Below the pieces are notes generated by a model that saw only the letters and a program-made list of their open reading frames with translations, was not told the origin of the DNA and did no database searches. Both the position numbers and the translations under genes were made by a program. A stretch of 64,000 nucleotides of DNA from an uncultured Sulfurovum sp. (GTDB lineage Bacteria > Campylobacterota > Campylobacteria > Campylobacterales > Sulfurovaceae), in contig CACVAS010000147.1 in NCBI GenBank assembly GCA_902727855.1, forward strand, positions 1-64,000. Reading direction: 5' to 3'. Below, in pieces: positions 22,882-33,708 of the stretch. Every line of letters begins with the position of its first letter. The stretch's first letter is position 1.

Positions 22882-22943
22882 GCTTATAGCCCTATAATCT
22901 CTTATTGGATATAATCTTCTCAATTTATAAAAAGAGAAAAACA

Positions 22944-24188
22944 ATGGATTTAAGTAAAGAAATATACATACCAAAACCAAGCCCACATGACCCAGATACA
23001 CATGGGCACTTTGGTGGAAACCAAGAGGGACAAGTAGGATTTGGTGGACGTTTTGTACCAGAAACGCTCATGCCAGCACTAGAACAATTACGTTTAGACT
23101 ATGAAGCTGTACGTTTTGATGAAGACTTTTGGAAAGAAGTAGACTACTACTATAAAAATTATGTTGGTCGTCCTTCTGCACTCTACTTTGCTCAGAACAT
23201 TTCAGAAGAACTAGACGCTAAAATCTATTTGAAACGTGAAGACCTTAACCATACTGGTGCACACAAAATTAACCATACTGTTGCACAAGCAGTACTGGCC
23301 AAACGTTTAGGTAAAAAGAAAATCATTGCAGAGACTGGTGCTGGACAACATGGTGTAGCCACAGCAACTGTTGCTGCACTTTTTGGTTTAGAGTGCGAAG
23401 TCTTTATGGGTGCAAAAGATGTAGCACGTCAAGAACTCAATGTCTTTCGTATGAAACTGCTAGGTGCAAAAGTACACGCTGTACAAAGTGGAAGTAAAAC
23501 ACTCAAAGATGCTATGAATGATGCCATACGCCACTGGGTTACACATGCACGTGACACCTACTACCTCATAGGTACTGTTGCAGGTCCTCACCCTTATCCT
23601 ATGATGGTACGTGACATACAAAGTATCATTGGTTGGGAAGCAAAAGCCCAACTCAATGTAGTAGAAGGTTGTTTACCTGACAAGGTCATCGCATGTATTG
23701 GTGGTGGTTCTAATGCACTGGGTATCTTTAGTCACTTTTTAGCAGACTCAAGTGTTGAGTGTATAGGTATAGAAGCTGGTGGTGAAGGACTCAATGGAAA
23801 GCATGGCTGTTCTCTTGAAAAAGGAAGTCCAGGTGTACTCCATGGACAACTCTCTTACCTCCTTCAAGATGAAGATGGTCAAGTACAAGAAGCACATTCC
23901 ATTTCTGCGGGGTTAGACTACCCAGGTATTGGTCCAGAACATGCATATTTGAAAGATGAAAATGTTGTCACCTATGACCATATTACCGATGATGAAGCGA
24001 TGGATGCATTTGTATGGCTATCACAAAAAGAAGGGATTATTCCTGCTTTTGAAAGCTCTCATGCCATTGCCTACCTCAAGAAAATGAAACCAGCAGAGCT
24101 AAAAGGCAAAACCATACTCATCAATCTGTCAGGACGTGGTGATAAAGATATGATACAAGCACAAGATATTTTAAAAGATAAATTTTAG
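22944..24188 (+). CDS. trpB: Tryptophan synthase beta chain
   Basis: [17 protein letters not shown]-Lys motif, [22 protein letters not shown]. Confidence 0.97.
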   Translation: MDLSKEIYIPKPSPHDPDTHGHFGGNQEGQVGFGGRFVPETLMPALEQLRLDYEAVRFDEDFWKEVDYYYKNYVGRPSALYFAQNISEELDAKIYLKREDLNHTGAHKINHTVAQAVLAKRLGKKKIIAETGAGQHGVATATVAALFGLECEVFMGAKDVARQELNVFRMKLLGAKVHAVQSGSKTLKDAMNDAIRHWVTHARDTYYLIGTVAGPHPYPMMVRDIQSIIGWEAKAQLNVVEGCLPDKVIACIGGGSNALGIFSHFLADSSVECIGIEAGGEGLNGKHGCSLEKGSPGVLHGQLSYLLQDEDGQVQEAHSISAGLDYPGIGPEHAYLKDENVVTYDHITDDEAMDAFVWLSQKEGIIPAFESSHAIAYLKKMKPAELKGKTILINLSGRGDKDMIQAQDILKDKF

Positions 24189-24240
24189 AAGAAGTTTTTG
24201 AGACCCTTTTACAGAGTCTCAAAAGTATGAAGTGTTAAGA

Positions 24241-24981
24241 TTATTTATATTGTAATGTAAATGAACCTTGTTTTGATGATGCTACCTCTATAGTATAGAC
24301 ACCTTTTGCTAACTTTTTTTGTAACCTAGTTACTTTCTTAGCTTTGCCTGACTGTTTTACAATATTGCCATCACTGTCTTTTATCGCAAGTCTATGTCTT
24401 TTATTAGATCTTGAAATAAATTTTACACGTTGTTTTTTCGTAAGTGTAAATTCATACACTTGAGTTTCACCCCATGTACCATCTTCGGTTGTACCTTTTT
24501 CTATGGTCTGAACCGATGTGTTACCTTCAGCAATAAGTCTATAGGCAGACACTTCTGCATCACCACCTGTAATGTCACCAGCTAGCATATTGATAATAAA
24601 TCCACCATATTCACCAGCTGTCAATGGCTCTATAGGCATAGAGACCAAAAGTCTTGCATCCCCAGGAATAGTCTTATTTTGTACAAACAAAAGTTCATTT
24701 TCATCTTGAATAACTTCAAAGTACGTGAGTAAATCCCCCGACAACAAACTTAAATCATTATTTTTCACTTTCACCTGACTTAATGACATAACAAGTTGTA
24801 TATTTTCACTTTCATCAACATCAATTTCATTTCTTTCAGAAAAACCAACACGTAATACACCTTCTTCTCCCATTGTCAATGGCGTGACATAAGGTTGAAA
24901 GAAACTTAAATAACTACCTGCATTTACAAAACTTGTAACAGCTAAGAGTGCTATTACAGTCAATTTGTTTACTATTTTCAT
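24241..24981 (-). CDS. Hypothetical secreted protein
   Basis: Signal peptide MKIVNKLTVIALLAVTSFVNAGS; no family recognised. Confidence 0.6.
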   Translation of the reverse strand: MKIVNKLTVIALLAVTSFVNAGSYLSFFQPYVTPLTMGEEGVLRVGFSERNEIDVDESENIQLVMSLSQVKVKNNDLSLLSGDLLTYFEVIQDENELLFVQNKTIPGDARLLVSMPIEPLTAGEYGGFIINMLAGDITGGDAEVSAYRLIAEGNTSVQTIEKGTTEDGTWGETQVYEFTLTKKQRVKFISRSNKRHRLAIKDSDGNIVKQSGKAKKVTRLQKKLAKGVYTIEVASSKQGSFTLQYK

Positions 24982-25135
24982 GTTTGAGCCTTTTATTTTA
25001 TTTTTTTATTTAGCTATTCTAATACCCTTTCATTATACAAAGTTATTCTTAAAAAAATATATGACATATTTACCAATAATTTGATATACTCTACTTCAAA
25101 AACCCTTTATATCATGTAAAGAATTAAGGCACATA

Positions 25136-26611
25136 ATGAACTTGGAACTTACCATAGCAAAAACGAATGAAATCAAATCAGACATAGAAGTTATCTTTGT
25201 TATTGACAACAATTTAAAACACCACTTTGTCCAAGACAAGAAACTCTTAAAAAAATCTGGATTCTCTTCTTCTCAAGATGAGACTTGTTTACTTGTGAGT
25301 AAAAATAGACTCTATGTTGGTGTAAGTACACTTGAAAGTAAAAATCTCCGTACAGCTGCTGCAAGTGCTTGTAAAACACTTCTAGGTACTAAATATAAGA
25401 GTATTAAAGTGGCTAGCTATACCAACAAAGGATGTACTTACGCAATGAGAGCTATGGTGGAAGGTTTTATACTAGGTGCTTATAGATTTGAAAATTACAA
25501 AAGCAAGAAAAATGAAAGTAAAATAACACACATTTCCATTTCCCTTGAAGAGTATAACAATGTAACTTTAGATATTGAAAAAATATCACAACAAGTTCAT
25601 AAAGCACAGATTATTGCAGATGCAACAAACTTTACACGTGATATTGTCAACACTCCACCTGAAGACTGTTATCCAGATGTTATGGCAAGTATCGCAGAAA
25701 ATATTGCGAAAGACACAGGTTTAGATTGCCATATACTTAAACCTAAAAAACTTAAAAAAGAGAAGATGGAGACACTTTTAGCTGTTGCACGTGCAAGCCG
25801 TCACGCACCAAGAGTAATTCATCTTGTTCATAAACCTAAGAATACTAAACAAAAACCAACAAAAGTTGTCACACTGGTAGGTAAAGGTCTTACGTATGAT
25901 TCTGGTGGTTTAAGTTTAAAACCTGCAGATTTTATGGTAAACATGAAATCTGACAAGGGTGGTGGTTCTGCAGTGTTAGGTATTATGAAAGCTGTTGCAG
26001 AACTTGACCTACCTATCGAAGTACATGGCTTTGTAGGTGCTGTTGAAAATATGATAGGTGGTGATGCCTACAAGCCAGATGATGTTCTTGTCGCTAAAAA
26101 TGGTAAAACCATTGAAATACGTAACACAGACGCAGAAGGTAGGTTAGTCCTAGCAGATGTACTATGTTATGCACAACAAGAGGTAAAATCTGATTATCTG
26201 TTTGACTTTGCTACACTTACAGGTGCTTCTGTTGTCGCTGTTGGACACTATACATCATCTATTATGGGACACAACAAAGAAGTACAAAACCTTGTTGTCA
26301 ACGAAGCACATCATGCAGGTGAACTTGCTACTGCACTCGACTTCAACCCCTACTTAAAGAAGACAATTAAATCTGAAATAGCCGATATATGCAACATCTC
26401 AAATACACGTTATGGTGGTGCTATTACTGCTGGACAGTTCCTATCTGAATTTGTAGACAAAAAACATACTGAGAAATGGGCACATATTGATATTGCAGGG
26501 CCTGCATTTGTTGAGCACGCTTGGGGGGAAAACCCACATGGTGCATCAGGTGCTGGCGTAAGAATGATGGTAAAACTCCTCGAAAATTTATCAAAAAAGT
26601 CAGCAAAATAA
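25136..26611 (+). CDS. pepA: Leucyl aminopeptidase (M17)
   Basis: VGKGLTYDSGGLSLKP, NTDAEGRLVLADVL. Confidence 0.96.
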   Translation: MNLELTIAKTNEIKSDIEVIFVIDNNLKHHFVQDKKLLKKSGFSSSQDETCLLVSKNRLYVGVSTLESKNLRTAAASACKTLLGTKYKSIKVASYTNKGCTYAMRAMVEGFILGAYRFENYKSKKNESKITHISISLEEYNNVTLDIEKISQQVHKAQIIADATNFTRDIVNTPPEDCYPDVMASIAENIAKDTGLDCHILKPKKLKKEKMETLLAVARASRHAPRVIHLVHKPKNTKQKPTKVVTLVGKGLTYDSGGLSLKPADFMVNMKSDKGGGSAVLGIMKAVAELDLPIEVHGFVGAVENMIGGDAYKPDDVLVAKNGKTIEIRNTDAEGRLVLADVLCYAQQEVKSDYLFDFATLTGASVVAVGHYTSSIMGHNKEVQNLVVNEAHHAGELATALDFNPYLKKTIKSEIADICNISNTRYGGAITAGQFLSEFVDKKHTEKWAHIDIAGPAFVEHAWGENPHGASGAGVRMMVKLLENLSKKSAK

Positions 26612-26620
26612 AAGGTATGA

Positions 26621-27691
26621 TTGATGCATAAAAAGTCTCTTTTATTTTCATTGTCTGGTATCATGATACTCACTTCAGGTTGTTATGAACGTGGTAAAAT
26701 TAATCCTAATATTAATACCAATAAATCTAAAAAAGCACCAAAAAAAGAAGAAATAGCATATGATTTTCCCCTCTTGAAAATCACAGCTAACCCTACAGCT
26801 TCTGAGGATAATAAGAATCTAGCGTCAATAAGACCTACAGCAATAAAAGAAGATATGCCGGTACCATCCAGACAACTTGAAACATTGCCAACTGTCAAGC
26901 CATTAAGTGGCATCACACAACCTGTTCCTAAACCTAAACTGGTTCAAAATGATCGCTCTAATACAACCTTAAACACATCAAATATAGTACCCAAAAAACA
27001 AGTCATAAAAAAGAAAAAAACATCTACCAAAGAAAAACCTTTTTATTTAAAAAATACATTAAGTGGGTTTACCTTAAAAAATATACCTATTATCAATACA
27101 GTCGTACCAAAGAAATCAAAAATAAATCACCCTAGAATTAAACAATCTATAAAAGCAAAAGCTATGAGAAGTTCGCAAAACTCTCCTACACATTCTAGGG
27201 TAGTACAAAGAACTGATGTCCCAACAACTCAGATGGCAAAGAGTGACAATCAAACATATGTAAATACATCGGCTAATCAAGCCTCTCAAGAGTTCACCGG
27301 TGGACAAGCGAGTGATAGACTCGATATGGGATTAATGCAAATTGATTTACATGGTGACTTTACCTCTTTGACACTTGGAAGCTATGAGTGGGGAGGTTAT
27401 AATGTTGCACCTATCAATAAGTCACCTTTAACAGGACTCTACCGCTTTAAGTATGAACCGTATAACAATCGTATTGTAGGTACTATTGAAGGATATAAGT
27501 CTTTTTCATCACTCATTAACAGTCAAAGTGAACTCTTTAATAAAAGTAATCTTATTGATGTTATTTATATAGATAGGTATATTGGAAAAGATAAAATAAA
27601 ATTTATTGTAGAACTTTCCAAAAAAGTGAAGTTAAGTATTACAGATTTGCAAGATCCTGGTAGAATCATTATTAATCTCTATCCAGATTAA
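26621..27691 (+). CDS. Lipoprotein with AMIN-like C-terminal domain
   Basis: Lipobox LTSGCYE; IKFIVELSKKVKLSITDLQDPGRIIINLY. Confidence 0.6.
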   Translation: MMHKKSLLFSLSGIMILTSGCYERGKINPNINTNKSKKAPKKEEIAYDFPLLKITANPTASEDNKNLASIRPTAIKEDMPVPSRQLETLPTVKPLSGITQPVPKPKLVQNDRSNTTLNTSNIVPKKQVIKKKKTSTKEKPFYLKNTLSGFTLKNIPIINTVVPKKSKINHPRIKQSIKAKAMRSSQNSPTHSRVVQRTDVPTTQMAKSDNQTYVNTSANQASQEFTGGQASDRLDMGLMQIDLHGDFTSLTLGSYEWGGYNVAPINKSPLTGLYRFKYEPYNNRIVGTIEGYKSFSSLINSQSELFNKSNLIDVIYIDRYIGKDKIKFIVELSKKVKLSITDLQDPGRIIINLYPD

Positions 27692-27713
27692 TAAACCTAT
27701 CAACTCAATGTTA

Positions 27714-28856
27714 CTACTTTGCATTTAAATGCAAAGTATGCTTATCCTGATCAATGTAAAAGTTAAACTTTTTCAAAAAATTCATACCAAGTAATCCATC
27801 AACACCTTCTCTCTTAAAAGGTGCCACAGTGACCTTAATGTCTGAGAGTTCTAAATTTCCAACCCTCATGCTTGAAGCTTTAGAAAGTTTAGCAGCTATG
27901 TCATTTCCTGCTGTTTGCAATATTAAATCATCTCTTAACACTTCTAACATGGATGCTTTGTCTTCATCTATAAATATATATGTAGCACCTGTATCTAACA
28001 AAAGATTAAATGATGTGCCATCTAAAACAACATTGACCACATAATGTGCACCACGTTTTTCTAAAGGGATGCTATAATCATAACTTTCTTCTTCATTTTT
28101 CTCTATTGATTCTAAAAGAGTCTTTGCATTTTGTTCATACGTTTCGTCATACTGTAAAGTATGTAACAATACACTTGCCTCATCCGTTTTATCTAAATGC
28201 ATAAAAATTTGTGCCAATTTAAAAGCGTAAAAACTTTGTGAATCATCATAGGCTATCATCTCTTCTAAAAAAGCAATGAGTAGTCCAAACTCTTCACCTT
28301 CCATGAGCATATCTATGTACTTTTTAGAGGTTACATTTAGTTGTGTCTGTAGTCTTTTATCTTCACGTTCTGAAACGTAATTCTCTTTTGCATCTATAAT
28401 ATGCTTAATAGCCTTAGCAAACTCTTTTTCTTTAATATATGTTTCAATCATCAGTTTACCCACACTGCTTTGTGTGACATTGTCTAAAAATACCTGCATA
28501 TACTCCAGTGCTAAAGTTGGCTTACCATTGGCAAGTGTAGCCAAATATGTTTCTATTTTTTTCATATTTATATCTGTACTATGGTCTAAATAAAACGAAA
28601 GCGCATCATAAAATCTATGTTGTGATAAAAGTACATCAAGAGTCATAGTTTTTGGAGGTTTATACACATGTTCTTCTATAGGTTGACTATAAGAGATTTT
28701 TTGAAACTCATTGGTATGTTTTTTTGCATTTTTATTATGCTCAATCTTTTCGGGTATCTCTTTTTTTTCTTGTGTCGGTAGTGTTATGCTAAAATAATCT
28801 TTAGACAAATAAGCCACAAGTAAAAGTAGAATCGCAATTAATATATTTTTAATCAT
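27714..28856 (-). CDS. Retropepsin-like aspartic protease, membrane-anchored
   Basis: FNLLLDTGATYIFIDED (DTGA motif) with GLLGMNFLKKF. Confidence 0.8.
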   Translation of the reverse strand: MIKNILIAILLLLVAYLSKDYFSITLPTQEKKEIPEKIEHNKNAKKHTNEFQKISYSQPIEEHVYKPPKTMTLDVLLSQHRFYDALSFYLDHSTDINMKKIETYLATLANGKPTLALEYMQVFLDNVTQSSVGKLMIETYIKEKEFAKAIKHIIDAKENYVSEREDKRLQTQLNVTSKKYIDMLMEGEEFGLLIAFLEEMIAYDDSQSFYAFKLAQIFMHLDKTDEASVLLHTLQYDETYEQNAKTLLESIEKNEEESYDYSIPLEKRGAHYVVNVVLDGTSFNLLLDTGATYIFIDEDKASMLEVLRDDLILQTAGNDIAAKLSKASSMRVGNLELSDIKVTVAPFKREGVDGLLGMNFLKKFNFYIDQDKHTLHLNAK

Positions 28857-28996
28857 AAATTATTTTAGCTAAGATTGTTTAATCAGAGGGTTCAATATAC
28901 GTTTAACTAGATTATATTTACAAGATATAACCCCATTTTCACCAACATTACGATAAAATCACGCTTAATTAGATTAATGTATTGTAAGGAAATATC

Positions 28997-30100
28997 ATGG
29001 GACTAGGCATCGGACTTGTAGGACTACCAAATGTAGGAAAATCTACAACTTTTAACGCACTCACCAAAGCACAAAATGCAGAGTCTGCAAACTACCCATT
29101 CTGTACTATTGAACCCAACAAGGCGGTGGTTCCTGTACCAGACAAGCGTATAGATACACTCGCCCAAATTGTAAAACCTGAAAAAGTACAATACTCAACA
29201 CTTGATTTTGTAGATATTGCTGGACTGGTTGCAGGTGCAAGTAAAGGTGAAGGTTTAGGTAACAAGTTTCTAGGTAATATACGTGAGACTGAAGTTATTT
29301 TACATATTGTACGATGTTTTGAAGACCCGAATATCGTACATACTGAAGGTACAATAGATCCTATACGTGATGTGGAAATCATAGAACAAGAGTTACTCTT
29401 TTCAGATATCGATGCAGTCATTAAACGTGTAGAGATGCTCAAGAAAAAAGCAAAAGGCAATGACAAAGACGCAAAAATGCAACTAGAAGTGGCAGAGGCA
29501 CTTTTAGAACATATAGAAAATGGTGCACCTGTTTCGACCTTTGATGACAAAGAATCTGATGGATTCATTGCTATGAATAGAGAGTTACGTTTACTGACAT
29601 CAAAGCCTATTATCTATGGTGCAAATGTTGATGAAGATGGTCTTGTAGATGATAATGAATTTGTACAAAAACTTAAAGCGTATGCCAATGAACGTAACTC
29701 TGAAGTCATTAAGCTTTGTGCAAAAGTGGAAGAAGACATGGTAGACTTTGATGACGATGAGAGAGATGAAATGCTTGCAGACCTTGGCGTCAAAGAGTCT
29801 GGACTAGAGCAAATCATACACAGAGGCTTTGACAAACTAGGACTTCAGTCTTACTTTACTGCGGGTGTAAAAGAAGTACGTGCGTGGACTATTCGTCAAG
29901 GTACTACCGCACCTAAAGCAGCAGCAGTCATACACAATGACTTTGAAAAAGGTTTCATACGTGCAGAGGTCATAGGTTATGAAGACTATGTAGAGTTTGG
30001 TGGAGAAAATGGTGCCAAAGATGCTGGCAAACATAGGCTAGAAGGTAAAGAGTACATTGTCCAAGATGGCGATGTCATGCACTTTAGATTTAACGTATAA
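28997..30100 (+). CDS. ychF: Redox-regulated ATPase YchF
   Basis: MGLGIGLVGLPNVGKSTTFNALT; FTAGVKEVRAWTIRQG. Confidence 0.97.
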   Translation: MGLGIGLVGLPNVGKSTTFNALTKAQNAESANYPFCTIEPNKAVVPVPDKRIDTLAQIVKPEKVQYSTLDFVDIAGLVAGASKGEGLGNKFLGNIRETEVILHIVRCFEDPNIVHTEGTIDPIRDVEIIEQELLFSDIDAVIKRVEMLKKKAKGNDKDAKMQLEVAEALLEHIENGAPVSTFDDKESDGFIAMNRELRLLTSKPIIYGANVDEDGLVDDNEFVQKLKAYANERNSEVIKLCAKVEEDMVDFDDDERDEMLADLGVKESGLEQIIHRGFDKLGLQSYFTAGVKEVRAWTIRQGTTAPKAAAVIHNDFEKGFIRAEVIGYEDYVEFGGENGAKDAGKHRLEGKEYIVQDGDVMHFRFNV

Positions 30101-30108
30101 AATTACAA

Positions 30109-30591
30109 ATGGAGCATTTTATGAAAAATTTATTACTTGGTTTGATGACTTTTATTTTGATGTTTATATTTTCAGGATGTGAAAATAAAAAAGGGACTTT
30201 TTTAGAAATAGTCAATAGTCAAAACTCCCATGAACAATCTGTATTGAAACTTCAAAATATCATTAGAGATCAAGGACTAACACTGTTTGATACTATTGAC
30301 CATCAAGCCAATGCTACTACAGTTAAACTGGACTTAAAACCTACAACTGTTGTGGTGTTTGGTAATCCTAAGATGGGTACAGTACTTATGAACTGTAATC
30401 CTACTATGGGATTAGAGTTACCTCTACGTATCCTTATATCAACAGATTATGAAGGGCTTACTACCTTTACCTATACGAACCCTGAGTACTGGTCACTTAA
30501 ACACAATATTAAAGACAAAAATTGTCTCAGTATTTTACAAAAAGCCAAAGGTGCATTAGCAGATTTAACAGAAAAGTCGAGTCAGAAGTAG
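30109..30591 (+). CDS. DUF302-family lipoprotein
   Basis: Lipobox FSGCEN; VVVFGNPKMGTVLMNCNPTMGLELPLRILI. Confidence 0.75.
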   Translation: MEHFMKNLLLGLMTFILMFIFSGCENKKGTFLEIVNSQNSHEQSVLKLQNIIRDQGLTLFDTIDHQANATTVKLDLKPTTVVVFGNPKMGTVLMNCNPTMGLELPLRILISTDYEGLTTFTYTNPEYWSLKHNIKDKNCLSILQKAKGALADLTEKSSQK

Positions 30592-30595
30592 TTTT

Positions 30596-31069
30596 ATGAT
30601 AATGCCTACAAATGAAATACTTTATCGTATACAAAAGGCTCTATCACTTTCACCTGAAGAGATGTTAGAGGCCTATGCACTAGAGTCTTACAAAATGAGT
30701 GAAACAAACTTACAACAACTACTTAAGCGAAGACAAGATAAAAATTTTCAACTTTGTTCTTATGAAGAACTAGGTGTCTTTTTAGATGGTCTTGTCACAC
30801 TGAAGCGTGGCCCATCATCACAAAAACAGGCAAATAAAGAAGCTGTTGAACTTACCAATAATCTTATACTCAAAAAACTACGTGTCGCACTACAATTAAA
30901 AGAGTCAGAAACTGAAATTATTTTTGGTCTTGCAGATGTGGAACTTACAAAACAGCAACTTGCCTCTTTGTTTCGTAAAGAAAACCATAAAAACTTTAAA
31001 CCTTGTTCTACTGAATTACTATTAGCATTTATAGAGGGTCTAGATGAATACTATTATGATGGTGAATAG
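30596..31069 (+). CDS. DUF1456 family protein (YehS-like)
   Basis: Two internal repeats of the DUF1456 type (EILYRIQKALSLSPEEM...). Confidence 0.75.
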   Translation: MIMPTNEILYRIQKALSLSPEEMLEAYALESYKMSETNLQQLLKRRQDKNFQLCSYEELGVFLDGLVTLKRGPSSQKQANKEAVELTNNLILKKLRVALQLKESETEIIFGLADVELTKQQLASLFRKENHKNFKPCSTELLLAFIEGLDEYYYDGE

Positions 31070-31074
31070 ATCTG

Positions 31075-31329
31075 ATGAAACATACTGACTTTATAGATTC
31101 TCTAAAATCTTTAAAAAGTCATTTTCAGAAAAAGAAGAAACCTCATCACTATCATCATCCACACTTAAATCAGAAAGTACAAATTTGTACCTGTACAGAC
31201 TCTCATGGTGAACACAAATACCTCTACACATCTAAAGATGAATTAGAATATATCTTGTCCTCGACGTCAACACGTTTACAGTCATACCCCTGCCCTTATG
31301 AAACGGGTTGGCATTTGACGAAAGGCTAG
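31075..31329 (+). CDS. Hypothetical protein
   Basis: ORF in operon-like context; no family recognised. Confidence 0.5.
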   Translation: MKHTDFIDSLKSLKSHFQKKKKPHHYHHPHLNQKVQICTCTDSHGEHKYLYTSKDELEYILSSTSTRLQSYPCPYETGWHLTKG

Positions 31330-32096
31330 ACCTCCAATACCAATTTTACAGGACAATGGTCTGAGCCCATGACTTGGTCAAGTATATCTGCCTCGACGAT
31401 TTGACCCTTTAAGTCATCTGAGACATAGAAGTAGTCTATACGCCAACCTACATTTTTGCCTCTTGCCCCTGCTCTATAAGACCACCATGAGTAACGCTCT
31501 TCTACATTTCCATGTATATGCCTAAAGGTATCTATAAAACCTGAAGCTAAAAGCTTATCTTGCCATTGTCTCTCTATGGGTAAAAACCCAGAAGTCTTTT
31601 CGTTGGCTTTAGGACGTGCTAAGTCTATAGGATGATGGGCTGTGTTGACATCCCCACATACTACGATAGACTTTCCTTGATTACGTAGGTCTAAGATATG
31701 TTCTAAAAAACGTTCATAAAATGCCATTTTGTACTCTAAACGTTCAGGTGAACGTTGGCCGTTTGGAAAGTAGACATTAAAGTATGCAATATTGTTAAAA
31801 TGATACTCATTAATACGACCTTCATCCAGTATGTCTACATGCTCACAAGACCCTGCTTCACCTTTTACATCGGTATAAAGTGCCACACCAGATTGTCCTT
31901 TATTAGAAGAAGAGTTTATACTCTGAAATTTATATTTTCTACCAAAAATACTCTCTGGTATTTGCTCTGCTTCGGCTTTAATTTCTTGTAAGCCTAAAAA
32001 GTCTACATCTTCGCCGTCTATCCATTTAAGTGCATCTTTTTTATCTACAGCTCGTATGCCGTTTACATTCCAAGATATAAATGTAAGTTTTGCCAT
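31326..32096 (-). CDS. xth: Exodeoxyribonuclease III
   Basis: SWNVNGIRAVDKK, LGLQEIKA, DYFYVSD, GSDHCPV. Confidence 0.95.
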   Translation of the reverse strand: MAKLTFISWNVNGIRAVDKKDALKWIDGEDVDFLGLQEIKAEAEQIPESIFGRKYKFQSINSSSNKGQSGVALYTDVKGEAGSCEHVDILDEGRINEYHFNNIAYFNVYFPNGQRSPERLEYKMAFYERFLEHILDLRNQGKSIVVCGDVNTAHHPIDLARPKANEKTSGFLPIERQWQDKLLASGFIDTFRHIHGNVEERYSWWSYRAGARGKNVGWRIDYFYVSDDLKGQIVEADILDQVMGSDHCPVKLVLEV

Positions 32097-32159
32097 AAGT
32101 TAATCCTAAATCATTTAAGTTTTGCTAGAATAATAGCCAAATAGAGATTAGGAGTAAAA

Positions 32160-32717
32160 ATGGCACATGCAGATAAGGTACGTTGGAATGAGAAATATCA
32201 AGACAGTAAAATACCCAATGAGCCTATATCACTCGTAGTAGAGTATGCTACTACTTCTAAAGGGAAACAAGCTTTAGACATTGCCTGTGGCATGGGTAGA
32301 CACAGTAGATATTTATCTAATAACGGTTTTCATGTTGATGCACTTGACATATCATCCGTTGCCATTTCACAACTCAAAGATTTGCCTTATATTACCCCTC
32401 AAGAGGTTGATTTTGACACCTATACATTAAAAGATAATAGCTATGATCTTATTGTCTGTACGTACTACTTGGAACGTACATTATTTCCCCAAATGATTGC
32501 AGCACTCAAAGCTGGTGGCATCCTCATTTTTGAAACATTTTTGTATGATGAAGAGAATGAAAGAGCACCGTCAAACCCAGATTTTATTTTACAAAAAGGT
32601 GAACTTGAAAGCGCGTTTGAACCTAGCTGTAAACTACTAAAACTCACCCCATGGTGGGACAAAGACTACCAAGGCTACAAAACATTGAAGATATCAATGG
32701 TTGCACAAAAGTATTAG
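32160..32717 (+). CDS. SAM-dependent methyltransferase
   Basis: ALDIACGMGRHSRYLSNNGFHVDALDIS. Confidence 0.85.
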   Translation: MAHADKVRWNEKYQDSKIPNEPISLVVEYATTSKGKQALDIACGMGRHSRYLSNNGFHVDALDISSVAISQLKDLPYITPQEVDFDTYTLKDNSYDLIVCTYYLERTLFPQMIAALKAGGILIFETFLYDEENERAPSNPDFILQKGELESAFEPSCKLLKLTPWWDKDYQGYKTLKISMVAQKY

Positions 32718-32860
32718 AAGAGCTTGAAAAAGCACGTCATACATAGGAAGTCATCTAAAAGATGCTATGTTTTACTCATACGTAAATGTACTAATCTTAG
32801 CTATCAATGATTTGTAACCTCTCCACAACTCTGACTAAACCTACAAAACCAATTTGACTT

Positions 32861-32950
32861 TTATGCTTCTGAAAGCTTTTCTATAGCATAAAAAAGTACC
32901 AAAGCAAAACCAATAGCCATAGCAGTAATAGCAACCAATGCAAAATCCAT
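32861..32950 (-). CDS. 29-aa single-TM micropeptide (module copy A, second gene)
   Basis: MDFALVAITAMAIGFALVLFYAIEKLSEA; start overlaps upstream stop by 1 nt (TTTATAATG). Confidence 0.6.
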   Translation of the reverse strand: MDFALVAITAMAIGFALVLFYAIEKLSEA

Positions 32951-33180
32951 TATAAATCCTTTATTTCTTTTGTTTTATTTGATATTTTTTTAATGACAAG
33001 CATCAACGCTCCCATCAATACAAAAACCAACAGAATTCCAATCCAAAAGATATAATCTATATTTCCTAGGTCATATCTTTTTATAAGACTTCCCGCCAGT
33101 ATGACCATAAGCCCAAAGATAAGACTCATAGCAATTCTCAATGTGTTTAATATCTCTTTCACTTCATCTAATTTACTCAT
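32950..33180 (-). CDS. Small two-TM membrane protein (module copy A, first gene)
   Basis: MSKLDEVKEILNTLRIAMSLIFGLMVILAGSLIKRYDLGNIDYIFWIGILLVFVLMGALMLVIKKISNKTKEIKDL; paralogue at 54557-54788. Confidence 0.7.
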   Translation of the reverse strand: MSKLDEVKEILNTLRIAMSLIFGLMVILAGSLIKRYDLGNIDYIFWIGILLVFVLMGALMLVIKKISNKTKEIKDL

Positions 33181-33285
33181 GCACTCATTATACCCAAGCC
33201 AAAATAAATTGTCAAAAAAAATCAAAAATCAAACCCAAGACATCCCAAAATATTATTCATTTTTCACTTTTCATTATTCACTAAC

Positions 33286-33708
33286 TTAGGGCTGTCCTGC
33301 TCTAACGCAACGAACGTAACTGCTATTGGTCTTACTGTCGTAGCCCTGATTGCCGCTGTAGAAATTGACGCGCCACGCAGAGCTGGTATAGCCAACATAG
33401 GTAGTAGACGACCAATAAAAGCTAGACGCAGTGTTTTCAAATACTGTTGTATCTATACTAGGATTTATTCTACCATCATTCACTAAAGAAGTAAGTTCAT
33501 TTAGATTTGGTAACCTCCAGTCATTGTGTCCATCTAAACTTAAGTTTTCACAATGCATAATGGCAGATGTCCATGTCATAGAAGAGCCTATGGCATCATC
33601 TTGCCATTGTAGTCCTGTACTACTGTCTGCAACAATGTTTCCACTCTTACTAAAGTCTGCATAGAGTGCCAGACTAAGCCCTAGCATAATCAAAAGGATT
33701 TGTTTCAT
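33286..33708 (-). CDS. DUF1566 (Lcl_C) secreted protein; DGR target 2 (VR2)
   Basis: LQWQDD...WRLPNLNELTSLVNDGRINPSID...FYWSSTTYVGYTSSAWRVNFYSGNQGYDSKTNSSYVRCVRAGQP. Confidence 0.88.
   Translation of the reverse strand: MKQILLIMLGLSLALYADFSKSGNIVADSSTGLQWQDDAIGSSMTWTSAIMHCENLSLDGHNDWRLPNLNELTSLVNDGRINPSIDTTVFENTASSFYWSSTTYVGYTSSAWRVNFYSGNQGYDSKTNSSYVRCVRAGQP
33295..33431 (-). repeat. DGR variable repeat VR2
   Basis: Aligns with 34944-35084 and 35622-35762; differences confined almost entirely to first/second positions of AAY-type codons. Confidence 0.85.

Noticed and set aside
32818-32858. Possible third ribBA 3'-end remnant (minus strand QIGFVGLVRVVERLQII vs ribBA EFVGLAGFGLDVVEKVEVV)
   Set aside because: Similarity is too short and gapped to separate from chance without an alignment score.
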